30,307 nt of DNA, taken from contig JARIAA010000096.1 of NCBI GenBank assembly GCA_029264635.1, forward strand, positions 1 through 30,307, written 5' to 3'. The position numbers and the translations under genes are program-made. This DNA comes from Psychrobacter sp. (GTDB taxonomy: Bacteria > Pseudomonadota > Gammaproteobacteria > Pseudomonadales > Moraxellaceae). This document shows positions 15,953 through 24,372 of the stretch, one piece after another. Position 1 is the stretch's first letter. Every line of letters begins with the position of its first letter. The notes beneath the pieces were generated by a model. It was not told the DNA's origin. It was given only the letters and a program-made list of their open reading frames with translations, and searched no databases.

Positions 15953-17389
15953 GTGAGCCAAGCTAATACCTTACGCCAATTGCATCAAGATCGTCTGAAT
16001 AGCTATAACAACAAAGAACAACAAGCTATTGAGCTGATTGGAGTGTTAAACAAATTATACAATGAGCAAGATGTACAAGTTACCTTGTTAGGTGAGACCC
16101 TTGATACAACTTCAGTTAGCCAAGTGCTAGCTTTGCATCAAAAGGCCGCCAACCGTGAGCAAGGCGGTATGCCTATTGCTATTGCTGATACTTTAGAGAT
16201 GGTAAAAGCGTTGGCAGCGAGCAGTGATATTCAATCAGCGCGTGTTGACGTGGGTCAACTGATTGCTCATGACACTGATTTGCAAGCTGCTCTACAAGCG
16301 ATTGATAAAGGTAAAGCTGCTCAAAATGGCACTACTGATGTGGTGTTATATGGATTTGGTCGTATTGGTCGTGTGTTGACACGCCTATTATTATCACAAG
16401 CATCAAGCGCAAGAGGCTTACAGTTAAAAGCTATCGTTGTACGTCCAGCGGCTGCAGGGGATCTTGCTAAGCGTGCGTCACTACTTGAGCGTGACTCAAT
16501 TCATGGTAGTTTCACAGGCGGCGTCAGTATCGATGACGACAACAACGGCATGATTATCAACGGCCGTTTTGTCCAAGTCATTTATGCCAAAGATCCAAGC
16601 GAGATTGACTATACAGCATATGGCATTGATAATGCGCTTGTTATTGACAATACAGGTATATGGAAAGACGAAGCGGGGCTTGGCAAGCACTTACAGTCTC
16701 AGGGCGTGAACAAAGTGCTATTAACTGCCCCTGCTGGCGGTGAGATCAAAAACGTTGTGTACGTTGTTAACAACGATACTATCGGTGACGATACTATCGT
16801 GAGTGCTGCTAGCTGTACGACTAATGCGATTACCCCAACACTAAAAGTGTTAAATGACGAATATGGCATTGAAAATGGTCACGTCGAAACGATTCATTCT
16901 TTTACCAATGATCAAAACTTAATTGATAACTATCATAAAGCGGATCGCCGTGGCCGTAGTGCTGTATTAAACATGGTTATCACGAGTACGGGTGCTGCCA
17001 AGGCGGTCGGCAAAGCGCTACCAGAGCTTAGTGGTAAATTGACAGGTAATGCGATTCGTGTACCAACCCCGAATGTGAGTTTAGCGATTTTAAACCTTAA
17101 TTTAAAACAAGCGCCCAAAAGTGCTGAGGCGCTAAACGAATTCTTGCGTAAGATGGCCAACAGCAACACTTGGCAATCACAAATTGCTTATACGGATTCC
17201 ACAGAAGCCGTATCAACAGATTTTGTCGGTACGAAGCATGTTGGGATTGTAGATGCGCAAGCGACAATCGTGACTGATAATCATGCTACTGTATATATCT
17301 GGTATGATAACGAAGTCGGCTATAGTACCCAAGTGCTACGCTTAGCGACGCAAATGGGCGGCATTAGTTACACTCAAGTTCCCGCCTAA
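15953..17389 (+). CDS. gap: Glyceraldehyde-3-phosphate dehydrogenase, long (about 480-residue) type
   Basis: NAD(P)-dependent oxidation and phosphorylation of glyceraldehyde 3-phosphate in glycolysis and gluconeogenesis. The Rossmann motif YGFGRIGR begins at residue 133, the catalytic Cys is C288 in AASCTTNAITP, and the C-terminus has the family's WYDNEVGYS. The first 125 or so residues are an extra N-terminal region not found in the classical 330-residue enzyme; long GAPDH-like proteins of this type are known in Acinetobacter and relatives, so it is a family feature and not a local fusion. GTG at 15953 is chosen because TAAGGA lies 8 bases ahead; the ATG at 15944 overlaps that ribosome site. 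It is a single-gene unit between a long leader and a strong terminator. Coenzyme preference and direction cannot be read from the sequence. Confidence 0.92.
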   Translation: MSQANTLRQLHQDRLNSYNNKEQQAIELIGVLNKLYNEQDVQVTLLGETLDTTSVSQVLALHQKAANREQGGMPIAIADTLEMVKALAASSDIQSARVDVGQLIAHDTDLQAALQAIDKGKAAQNGTTDVVLYGFGRIGRVLTRLLLSQASSARGLQLKAIVVRPAAAGDLAKRASLLERDSIHGSFTGGVSIDDDNNGMIINGRFVQVIYAKDPSEIDYTAYGIDNALVIDNTGIWKDEAGLGKHLQSQGVNKVLLTAPAGGEIKNVVYVVNNDTIGDDTIVSAASCTTNAITPTLKVLNDEYGIENGHVETIHSFTNDQNLIDNYHKADRRGRSAVLNMVITSTGAAKAVGKALPELSGKLTGNAIRVPTPNVSLAILNLNLKQAPKSAEALNEFLRKMANSNTWQSQIAYTDSTEAVSTDFVGTKHVGIVDAQATIVTDNHATVYIWYDNEVGYSTQVLRLATQMGGISYTQVPA

Positions 17390-17471
17390 ATCGATTGATA
17401 GTGAGAGGGATTTTTATTGAAGCGCTGTTTATCAATATATCATTTGCATGATTGAAGTATCATTCATGCAG

Positions 17472-17520
17472 CAACAACACCCGATATTCCATTTGGTTAT
17501 CGGGTGTTGTTGTTATAATA
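17472..17520 (+). terminator. Strong intrinsic terminator after gap
   Basis: A perfect 15-bp stem (CAACAACACCCGATA at 17472-17486 with its complement at 17498-17512) around an 11-base loop, followed by TTATAATA. The downstream T-run is short, but the stem is very stable and lies about 80 bases after the stop. Confidence 0.85.
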
Positions 17521-17565
17521 CCTCTCATTTTTGGCCCAACAGTTATAAAAACTTCATAATACCTT

Positions 17566-17571
17566 TATAAT
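17566..17571 (+). promoter_or_regulatory. Candidate -10 box for obgE
   Basis: A perfect TATAAT 115 bases before the obgE start and just after the gap terminator. The -35 at 17 bases (TTATAA) is poor. Confidence 0.4.
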
Positions 17572-17686
17572 ATAGTGGTAAAGACGTGGTTATATTGGTC
17601 GTTTAGATAGTGATAACACTACCTTTGAGCACAAATTTAAAATCAGTCGTTGACTGTAATTTAGAATGTAAATTAAGGAGCGTAAC

Positions 17687-18907
17687 ATGCGATTTATTGA
17701 TGAAGCCGTCGTAACGGTAAAAGCGGGTGACGGTGGTAACGGAATCGCCAGTTTTCGCCGAGAAAAATATGTCCCACGCGGTGGTCCTGACGGTGGCGAT
17801 GGAGGTAGCGGTGGTGATGTTTATGTCATTGCCGATGATAATACCAATACGCTAGTGGACTATCGTTATACGCGTCGCTACGATGCCATGCGCGGTGAGA
17901 ATGGTCATAGTAAGAACTGCTCAGGTAAAGGCTCTGATGACATTTTCTTACCCGTTCCTATTGGTACGACCATTATTGATACCGAGACGGATGAAGTCAT
18001 CGGTGACATGACTGTAATAGGTCAAAAGCTGTTAGTCGCTAAAGGCGGTGATGGGGGCCTTGGCAATACGCATTTTAAAAGCTCTACCAACCAAGCACCG
18101 CGTAAAGCCACTTCAGGCTTTGAAGGTGAGTTAAAAATATTAAAGCTTGAGCTAAAAGTAGTGGCAGATGTCGGCCTCATTGGTCTGCCAAATGCGGGTA
18201 AGTCTACTTTTATTCGTCAGGTGTCAGCTGCAAGGCCCAAAGTTGCAGATTATCCATTTACGACACTAGTGCCTAATTTAGGAGTCGTCGATATTGGTCG
18301 TCATCGCTCCTTTGTTATGGCTGATATCCCAGGCTTAATCGAGGGCGCATCGGACGGCGCAGGTCTTGGCATTCGCTTTTTGAAACACGTAGCACGCACG
18401 CGACGCCTATTGCATATCGTCGATGTTCAACCGATTGATGGTACTGATCCTGTCAATAATGCTCGTATTATTTTAAATGAGCTTGAGCGCTTCTCACCTG
18501 AATTGGCCAACTTGCCACAAATTTTGGTATTGAATAAAATTGATCAAATCATTGATGAAGACGAGTTAAATGAGCTGTGTGACCATATCGTCTCTGAGCT
18601 TGACTGGGCAGGTGTGGTCTTTCGAACCTCAACATTGACTGGCGATGGTATGGATCCTGTCAAATATCATCTAATGAATGAGATTGAGCTTGAGCGTGAA
18701 CGCGAAAGTGAAGACCCTGACTTCGCTGCCGCACAAAAAGCGCGTTTTGAGCGTTTAGAGGTAGAAGTACGCCGCAATACTGAAGCTCAGCGCGAGGCAT
18801 ATCGTGCTGCGCGCAAAGCTCAGCGCGAAGGATCTGTCTCTTCGGGTGACAATGATTTTGATGATTTCGACGATGACGATGGAGTTGAAGTCATTTATAC
18901 TCCTTAA
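17687..18907 (+). CDS. obgE: GTPase ObgE/CgtA
   Basis: An essential GTPase that binds the 50S ribosomal subunit, acting in its late assembly and in the stringent response. The 406-residue protein has the Gly-rich Obg domain first (about 1-159, with GGDGGSGGDVY-type repeats), then the G domain: G1 GLPNAGKST at 166-174, G3 DIPGLIEGA from 213, G4 NKID at 283-286. The C-terminus is acidic (FDDFDDDDG), as in many Obg proteins. AAGGAG lies 6 bases before the ATG, an excellent start. In many bacteria obgE follows rplU and rpmA; here these are absent and it follows gap. proB comes 63 bases later, a common gammaproteobacterial pairing. Confidence 0.97.
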   Translation: MRFIDEAVVTVKAGDGGNGIASFRREKYVPRGGPDGGDGGSGGDVYVIADDNTNTLVDYRYTRRYDAMRGENGHSKNCSGKGSDDIFLPVPIGTTIIDTETDEVIGDMTVIGQKLLVAKGGDGGLGNTHFKSSTNQAPRKATSGFEGELKILKLELKVVADVGLIGLPNAGKSTFIRQVSAARPKVADYPFTTLVPNLGVVDIGRHRSFVMADIPGLIEGASDGAGLGIRFLKHVARTRRLLHIVDVQPIDGTDPVNNARIILNELERFSPELANLPQILVLNKIDQIIDEDELNELCDHIVSELDWAGVVFRTSTLTGDGMDPVKYHLMNEIELERERESEDPDFAAAQKARFERLEVEVRRNTEAQREAYRAARKAQREGSVSSGDNDFDDFDDDDGVEVIYTP

Positions 18908-18970
18908 AACTTTTATTCAACGTATGAGTCTTGACAAGTCTCGTATGAACACTATAACACAGGAATTTTT

Positions 18971-20143
18971 ATGGCAGATGACATAGAACACACGACCGAA
19001 GAGGCAAGGTTTGCTAAGCAGGATCGTAACTTTGATATTCAGCGCGTGGTTGTCAAGATTGGCTCATCATTACTGACTAATAATGGTCGGGGGCTTGATC
19101 GAACTGCCATTTATGAGTGGGCAAAGCAGATTGCAAAGCTGCATAAGCTTGGCATGGAGGTGCTACTGGTATCTTCAGGTGCAGTTGCCGAAGGCGTAGT
19201 ACGGATGAATTTAGAGGAACGACCCAAAAAGCTGGCAGCCTTACAAGCCTGCGCCTCTATCGGTCAGATGGGATTGATTGAAACTTGGTGGTCAGCTCTT
19301 ATTCAACATGGTATACAGAGCTCCCAGTTACTGCTCACCCATGATGATTTGTCCAACCGTAGCCGTTATCTAAATACTACTAGCGCATTAACTCAGTTAT
19401 TAGAGTGGCGTGTGCTGCCTGTGATTAATGAAAACGATACAGTCACTATTGATGAGATCAAGTTTGGTGATAATGATACGTTGGGGGCGATGGCAGCGGC
19501 AATGATCAATGCCGATTTGTACATTATCTTGACCGATCAAGAAGGGGTATTTACCGATAATCCTCGCAATAATCCAAATGCTAAAATGATTCGTCAAGAG
19601 CGAGCAATGGCTGATTATTTATTTGAGATAGCAGGTGATGGCGGCAAGCTTGGACGTGGTGGGATGTTGACCAAGATTCGTGCAGGTAGGCTCGCTGCCA
19701 TGGGCGGTTGTCCGACCGTCATTGTCAGCGGTGCTATTGACGATGTCATCACTCGCGTTGTATCTGGTGAAGCAGTTGGTACGTTATTAACGACTAATGA
19801 TGCTGATAAAATCATAGCGCGTAAGCAGTGGTTGGCGGCGCATCTGCGTATGTCAGGTACGCTTATCGTCGATGCGGGCGCTGCAAGAGCGGTTACTGAG
19901 TACAATAGAAGCTTGCTACCTGTCGGTGTGGTAGAAGTGCGAGGCGACTTTGATGAAGGCGATGTCGTTGAAATTGTCCATCAAGATAGCGGTGAGCGCT
20001 TGGCCGTCGGTCAGGTAAACTTCTCCTCTCGTGATGCTTGCCGTGTCGCACGTGAACGTACGGCTCAGTTTGATAAAATTCTTGGTAGTAAAGAAGAGCG
20101 CGTCGTTATGGTACATCGTGACAATCTAGCTTTATCCATGTAA
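18971..20143 (+). CDS. proB: Glutamate 5-kinase (ProB) with PUA domain
   Basis: Phosphorylates L-glutamate with ATP, the first and feedback-controlled step of proline synthesis in the cytoplasm. The amino-acid-kinase domain (about 20-280) shows VVKIGSSLLTNNG at its start and NENDTV near 153-158, with the Gly-rich GGKLGRGGMLTKI in the substrate region. A PUA domain (about 290-375, GTLIVDAGAARA onward) follows, as in the full-length E. coli-type enzyme. About 20 extra residues precede the kinase domain. AGGA is placed 7 bases before the ATG. It is probably co-transcribed with obgE (63-base gap, no terminator seen). No proA is in the window. Confidence 0.96.
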   Translation: MADDIEHTTEEARFAKQDRNFDIQRVVVKIGSSLLTNNGRGLDRTAIYEWAKQIAKLHKLGMEVLLVSSGAVAEGVVRMNLEERPKKLAALQACASIGQMGLIETWWSALIQHGIQSSQLLLTHDDLSNRSRYLNTTSALTQLLEWRVLPVINENDTVTIDEIKFGDNDTLGAMAAAMINADLYIILTDQEGVFTDNPRNNPNAKMIRQERAMADYLFEIAGDGGKLGRGGMLTKIRAGRLAAMGGCPTVIVSGAIDDVITRVVSGEAVGTLLTTNDADKIIARKQWLAAHLRMSGTLIVDAGAARAVTEYNRSLLPVGVVEVRGDFDEGDVVEIVHQDSGERLAVGQVNFSSRDACRVARERTAQFDKILGSKEERVVMVHRDNLALSM

Positions 20144-20296
20144 TGTGATTGGTTAAGTATCCATTAATCAATTACCCATAACAAAATAGAAAATAACCAG
20201 CTAAAAAAGTATAGATACATAGCTGGTCTATGAAAAGACTGCACTATTGGCTAAGATTGTATGCTTAAATAGATTAAATTTTATTACTGTTTAAAA

Positions 20297-20332
20297 TTAA
20301 TGCCATATTAGATTTTATCTTTATGGCATTAA
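20297..20332. repeat. 11-bp perfect inverted repeat upstream of hemE
   Basis: TTAATGCCATA and TATGGCATTAA flank a 14-base A/T loop. It could be an operator or a hairpin at the end of the proB transcript. No known regulator motif is recognised. Confidence 0.45.
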
Positions 20333-20418
20333 CTATGTATACGTTCATAGAGGTGATAGTGAACTCACCCTAAAAATTTTAATCGCGTATTTTTAAGCTT
20401 AATTTTTTCTTCATTTTT

Positions 20419-20437
20419 CATAATGATAATAATGAAC
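20419..20437 (+). promoter_or_regulatory. Fur-like site upstream of hemE
   Basis: CATAATGATAATAATGAAC matches the 19-base Fur consensus at 15 of 19 positions by hand count, including the central hexamer repeat. It ends 25 bases before the hemE start, where a bound repressor would block transcription or early elongation. A/T-rich DNA gives chance matches, so this is weaker than the hemP site. Confidence 0.5.
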
Positions 20438-20462
20438 CTCGTACTCTTTTGGAGATTTGTGC

Positions 20463-21599
20463 ATGAGCGCCTCAGATACTATTAATACACCTCAGCAAAA
20501 TTTTGCAACCCTAAAAAATGACAGATTGTTACGGGCGCTTCGCTTTGAGCCTATAGATACCACGCCAGTATGGATGATGCGTCAAGCGGGTCGTTATTTA
20601 CCAGAATATAAAGCGACTCGTGCCGAGGCTGGTGACTTTATGAGCCTGTGCCGCGATACGGATCGGGCGACAGAGGTGACTTTGCAGCCCTTGCGTCGTT
20701 ATGATTTGGACGCGGCTATTTTGTTTAGTGATATTCTGACTATTCCAGATGCCATGGGTTTGGGCTTATACTTTGAGACAGGAGAAGGGCCAAAATTCAA
20801 GCATCCTATCCGCGAGCAAGCAGATCTTGATAGATTACCAACGCTTGATGTAAATGACTCTTTAGATTATGTTATGCGTGCAGTGACAAGCATTCGTAAA
20901 GCACTAAATGGACAAGTGCCCTTGTTTGGTTTCTCTGGTAGTCCTTGGACACTAGCTACTTATATGATCGAAGGTGGTAGCTCAAAAGACTATCGTTATA
21001 CCAAAGGATTTTTATATAGTAATCCTGAATTTTTACACCAACTATTGGACAAGCTTGCCACTGCTGTGATTGATTATTTAGATGCCCAAGTTGTCGCTGG
21101 TGCTCAGATTCTACAGATATTTGATAGCTGGGGCGGGGCGCTTGGACATCGTCAATTTGTTGATTTCTCCCATGCTTATAATAAGCGCATTGTCGCTGAG
21201 CTTAAAATGCGTCATCCTGAGATACCCGTGGTGTTGTTTACCAAAGGCGGCGGTCTTTGGCTAGATATCCAAGCAGATAGTGAGGCTGATGCTTTAGGGC
21301 TGGATTGGACAATGCCACTTAATCGCGCGCGTCAAGTGTTGACCGAAAGTCAACGTACTCTCACTAAGAAGCATAAGAAGCTTCAAAGCAGTAAAGCGAT
21401 TCAAGGTAATTTAGATCCAGCCACGCTTTACGGCTCACCTGCAACTATCCGTGCTGAGGTAAATGCGATGCTAGATGGCGCTTATGCTGGCGGAGATAAG
21501 ACAGGTTATGTGGCAAACTTAGGCCATGGTATTACGCAGTGGGTCAACCCTGATAATGCAAAAGTGTTTATTGATGCTGTGCATGACTATCAAATCTAA
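20463..21599 (+). CDS. hemE: Uroporphyrinogen decarboxylase HemE
   Basis: Removes four acetate carboxyl groups from uroporphyrinogen III to give coproporphyrinogen III in haem synthesis (cytoplasmic, no cofactor). The 378-residue protein has the family signatures PVWMMRQAGRYLPEY near residues 33-47, AAILFSDILTIPDAMGL with the active-site Asp, and GFSGSPWTLATYMIEGG; GNLDPATLYG and NLGHGITQ with the C-terminal His complete it. About 20 polar residues precede the usual start of the family. The start is the ATG at 20463 with GGAG 8 bases upstream; an in-frame TTG two codons earlier is too close to that site. A Fur-like box just upstream suggests iron control. Single-gene unit; argC follows after 95 bases. 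Confidence 0.97.
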   Translation: MSASDTINTPQQNFATLKNDRLLRALRFEPIDTTPVWMMRQAGRYLPEYKATRAEAGDFMSLCRDTDRATEVTLQPLRRYDLDAAILFSDILTIPDAMGLGLYFETGEGPKFKHPIREQADLDRLPTLDVNDSLDYVMRAVTSIRKALNGQVPLFGFSGSPWTLATYMIEGGSSKDYRYTKGFLYSNPEFLHQLLDKLATAVIDYLDAQVVAGAQILQIFDSWGGALGHRQFVDFSHAYNKRIVAELKMRHPEIPVVLFTKGGGLWLDIQADSEADALGLDWTMPLNRARQVLTESQRTLTKKHKKLQSSKAIQGNLDPATLYGSPATIRAEVNAMLDGAYAGGDKTGYVANLGHGITQWVNPDNAKVFIDAVHDYQI

Positions 21600-21694
21600 G
21601 CATTGCATATTTAAATTAAATTTTATCAGTAATAAATTCTTATTTAAAAAATGCAAGCGTCATATTTAATGACCACTGAGTAAAAGGACATCTT

Positions 21695-22762
21695 ATGATT
21701 TCAGCAGCTATCGTCGGCGGTACAGGCTATACAGGTATTGAGCTTATTCGCTTATTATCTGCGCATCCTAAGGTGTCTATCGATTTACTGACGTCGCGAA
21801 GTGAAGCAGGTACGCGTGCTGATGAGATTTTCCCAAGTTTGCGGGGTATCTCGGACCTTGTATTTAGCGATTTAGGCGATGATACACTGACGGCTCTACA
21901 ACAGTGCGATGTGGTGTTTTTTGCCACACCGCATGGCGTAGCAATGAAACAAGCAAAAGCGTTAACTCAAGCTGGCGTGAAAGTTATCGATTTGGCTGCT
22001 GATTTTCGGCTACAGTCACTGGCCGATTTTGAACAATGGTATCAGCAGTCGCATGCTTGTCCTGAGCTGCTCAAGACGGCAGTATATGGGCTTCCTGAGA
22101 TTAATCGCGACAAAATTGAGACGGCTTTAATTGTGGGAAATCCTGGTTGTTATCCTACTACAGCAATCCTAGGGTTAAAACCGATTATTGAGAGGCAAAA
22201 TAAACAAGCCACGCGCTTGATTGAATCGCGCATCATTATCGATGCCAAATCTGGCGTATCAGGTGCGGGTCGTCAAGCGAGCCTTGCACTTAATTACGCA
22301 GAAACTACGGATAATTTTAAAGCTTATGGCATCAGCGGGCATCGTCATCTCCCTGAAATTGAGCAAGGGGTTGAGCAGTTATTAGGTAGTCAGTTCTCAC
22401 AGCAGATTCGTTTTTTACCGCATTTAGTACCGATGATTCGTGGTATGTTTAGCTCTATTCATATGGGACTGACAGAATTGGGAAACAATATTGACTGGCA
22501 GCATGAATTTGAGACCAGTTATGCAGGTGAAGCCTTTATTGATATTCTACCAAGCGGGCATTACCCTGATACTCGTAGCGTACGCGCCAGTAATCGTCTC
22601 AGAATTGCTATTCATCAAGATAATGCACGTGGCGAGCTGACCGTGATGGTCGTACAGGACAATCTGGTAAAAGGGGCAGCAGGTCAAGCCATACAAAATA
22701 TGAACGTCATGTTTGGGCTTGATGAAGCCTTGGGGTTAAATGCAGCACCAATTGTACCGTAA
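21695..22762 (+). CDS. argC: N-acetyl-gamma-glutamyl-phosphate reductase ArgC
   Basis: NADPH-dependent reduction of N-acetylglutamyl phosphate to the semialdehyde, third step of arginine synthesis. The 355-residue protein has the Rossmann start AAIVGGTGYTGIELIRLL, the catalytic Cys C152 in VGNPGCYPT, and the conserved His H216 in GISGHRHLPE. AAGGA lies 7-8 bases before the ATG. It follows hemE after 95 bases with no clear terminator. No other arg gene is in the window and I could not find a convincing ArgR box. Confidence 0.97.
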   Translation: MISAAIVGGTGYTGIELIRLLSAHPKVSIDLLTSRSEAGTRADEIFPSLRGISDLVFSDLGDDTLTALQQCDVVFFATPHGVAMKQAKALTQAGVKVIDLAADFRLQSLADFEQWYQQSHACPELLKTAVYGLPEINRDKIETALIVGNPGCYPTTAILGLKPIIERQNKQATRLIESRIIIDAKSGVSGAGRQASLALNYAETTDNFKAYGISGHRHLPEIEQGVEQLLGSQFSQQIRFLPHLVPMIRGMFSSIHMGLTELGNNIDWQHEFETSYAGEAFIDILPSGHYPDTRSVRASNRLRIAIHQDNARGELTVMVVQDNLVKGAAGQAIQNMNVMFGLDEALGLNAAPIVP

Positions 22763-22887
22763 ACTTTTATACCTAAAAACTAACAGACGGGTATCAATTG
22801 GGCCTGTAATCTTTACTTATCACAGAATCTTTACGACTAAGTCACCGTGCTTACAGCGCTGTGCTAGGTATTAACACGAAATTCCGT

Positions 22888-22893
22888 TATAAT
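22888..22893 (+). promoter_or_regulatory. Candidate -10 box for the membrane coiled-coil gene
   Basis: A perfect TATAAT 33 bases before the ATG at 22927. The -35 is poor. If used, it rules out a start at the upstream in-frame GTG (22861). Confidence 0.4.
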
Positions 22894-22926
22894 ATCTCGC
22901 CTTTACTGCTAAGAGATTTTGTCCAG

Positions 22927-23811
22927 ATGCGTGTCAAGACTGTTCCCCGCTTGCCCTTTCAGCCAGCATGTTTGCCGTGTCACATTGCATTTGTTCCCCG
23001 TCAAGCTGCTTGTGATGACAGGGTGCAGACCCCATTAAACAGGGATTGTCATATAAAATACGATCAAAGCTTGGGTAGCGGGCAACGAGGTGCTTCGACA
23101 TGGCTGCTTGCGTTATTCGTGGTCGCTATACTGGTGACTGCGATGGTTGCTATCTTACTTGGTCATAAGCTTGGTTATCAACGTGGCTATTATGCGCTCA
23201 AGTCAGAAACTGAGCAGGCGACTATTAATAGTAAAGAGGCGACAAATGAGCTCAAAGACTTGCGTATCAGTCATAAAATTTTGAGCAACCAAGTAGCGAC
23301 TGCCAAGCAAGAGCTCACGATTAGTCTTACCAACTTAGAAGAGCTACGCCGAAAACAAGAAGCGTTAAAGGTAAATAGCAGACAAGTGTCACAGCTCAAC
23401 GAATTATATGCAAAAGTCATCGCTGAACAAGGCGGTATGCCGCTACAGATACTAGGCGCGAAGATCGAACCGTTACCAGAAAATGCCTTTGAATATGGCT
23501 TTGATGTGGGTATGCTTAGTGAAGATGGGCAGGCCAAAAATCTAACAGCGACCTTGATACTGCAAAACAAAGACAGTTTTGTAGAAGTGCCATTAGATCC
23601 TGCTCGTTATGCTATCGAAGGTATTGTCCGTATTCGTGGACGTTTTGTAATGCCTACTGGCTTTAAACCCTTACAGGTTAAACTTAATCTAAAAGCCGAC
23701 GATCAAGAAGTCGAGCAACTATATGATTGGAAACTTGGTGATAGAGTCGATAGCATGCCACTATCACTCATGGATTTACCTGAAGTCGACCAAAGTCCTA
23801 TTGAGCAATAA
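22927..23811 (+). CDS. Unknown inner-membrane protein with periplasmic coiled coil (DUF6776-like)
   Basis: A 294-residue protein I do not recognise by function. From memory it resembles proteins of pseudomonads and relatives labelled DUF6776; this is not checked. It has a 56-residue N-terminal cytoplasmic part with CLPC at 15-18 and further Cys at 29 and 41, one transmembrane helix (about 57-78), the short motif LGHKLGYQRGY, a coiled coil (about 92-150, rich in Lys, Glu and Leu heptads), and a C-terminal domain predicted as beta-rich (about 165-285). The topology suggests a single-pass membrane protein whose globular domain faces the periplasm. The ATG at 22927 is chosen over a GTG 66 bases upstream because a TATAAT lies between them. 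It stands between argC and clpS with no functional link visible. Confidence 0.75.
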   Translation: MRVKTVPRLPFQPACLPCHIAFVPRQAACDDRVQTPLNRDCHIKYDQSLGSGQRGASTWLLALFVVAILVTAMVAILLGHKLGYQRGYYALKSETEQATINSKEATNELKDLRISHKILSNQVATAKQELTISLTNLEELRRKQEALKVNSRQVSQLNELYAKVIAEQGGMPLQILGAKIEPLPENAFEYGFDVGMLSEDGQAKNLTATLILQNKDSFVEVPLDPARYAIEGIVRIRGRFVMPTGFKPLQVKLNLKADDQEVEQLYDWKLGDRVDSMPLSLMDLPEVDQSPIEQ

Positions 23812-23929
23812 TTATTTGACAATGATAAATGATATTTTAAAAAGCTATAGCCCTTAAAATATTTTACTACTATATTTATTTAAATCTTGTTTTTTCTTTA
23901 CTACATTTTTTATTGAAAATACCTTTACT

Positions 23930-24343
23930 ATGACCATAAAACGAACCATAACGCATGCTAAGCCCACTGTTATTGACTGGCACCTTCCAAATATGCCAGC
24001 AGGGCACCGAGCCCAAGACGGCGATATAGATAGCGAGACAGCGCCACAAACCGATGTGATGGTTGCAGAACCTGAGGTGGCTAAGCCGCCGATGTATGCT
24101 GTCGTCATGTATAATGACAACTATACTCCGATGGAATTTGTTGTCTATATATTGCAATCAGAGTTTCGCCATGACATCGATTCAGCGATTGCTATTATGC
24201 TCACGATTCATAATAGTAGCAAAGGTATTGCTGGTATTTATCCCAAGGATATCGCTGAAACCAAAGCTAAAAAGGTGAATAGTTTGGCGCATCGCGAGGG
24301 CTATCCATTACTGACTCAAATTGAACCGCATCAAGGTGAATAA
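23930..24343 (+). CDS. clpS: ClpS adaptor of the ClpAP protease
   Basis: ClpS recognises N-degron substrates and hands them to ClpA. The core begins at about residue 53 (PPMYAVVMYNDNYTPMEFV), which is the family signature; N62 and D63 lie in the N-degron pocket, and H93 or so in MLTIHNSSKG corresponds to the pocket His of E. coli ClpS. The tail KVNSLAHREGYPLLTQIE is typical. The 137 residues include a longer N-terminal arm (about 50 residues, acidic) than E. coli's roughly 25; this arm is the part that enters the ClpA pore. No good ribosome site is visible before the ATG. It is followed 7 bases on by a terminator, so it is not in a simple operon with clpA. Confidence 0.94.
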   Translation: MTIKRTITHAKPTVIDWHLPNMPAGHRAQDGDIDSETAPQTDVMVAEPEVAKPPMYAVVMYNDNYTPMEFVVYILQSEFRHDIDSAIAIMLTIHNSSKGIAGIYPKDIAETKAKKVNSLAHREGYPLLTQIEPHQGE

Positions 24344-24349
24344 AAAAGG

Positions 24350-24372
24350 CCTGTCAGATGGACAGGTTTTTT
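24350..24372 (+). terminator. Intrinsic terminator after clpS
   Basis: CCTGTC and GACAGG pair around AGATG and are followed by six T. It is preceded by six A, so a wider hairpin may form. It separates clpS from clpA transcriptionally. Confidence 0.88.

Larger units (their letters stand above)
20144..20462 (+). other. 319-base intergenic region (proB / hemE) with two hairpins and a Fur-like site
   Basis: No ORF. An 8-bp inverted repeat (ACCAGCTA at 20196-20203, TAGCTGGT at 20220-20227) and an 11-bp one (TTAATGCCATA at 20297-20307, TATGGCATTAA at 20322-20332, 14-base loop) are present. Neither has a T-run, so they are poor terminators. A Fur-like site is at 20419-20437, and GGAG at 20451-20454 is the hemE ribosome site. 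Confidence 0.6.

Noticed and set aside
15953..16330. N-terminal region of GAPDH as a recent gene fusion
   Set aside because: Long GAPDH proteins of about 480 residues are known in related genera, so the extension is a family trait.
23854..24157. Two minus-strand ORFs overlapping clpS
   Set aside because: They are shadows of the ClpS frame and the overlapped clpS residues are conserved.
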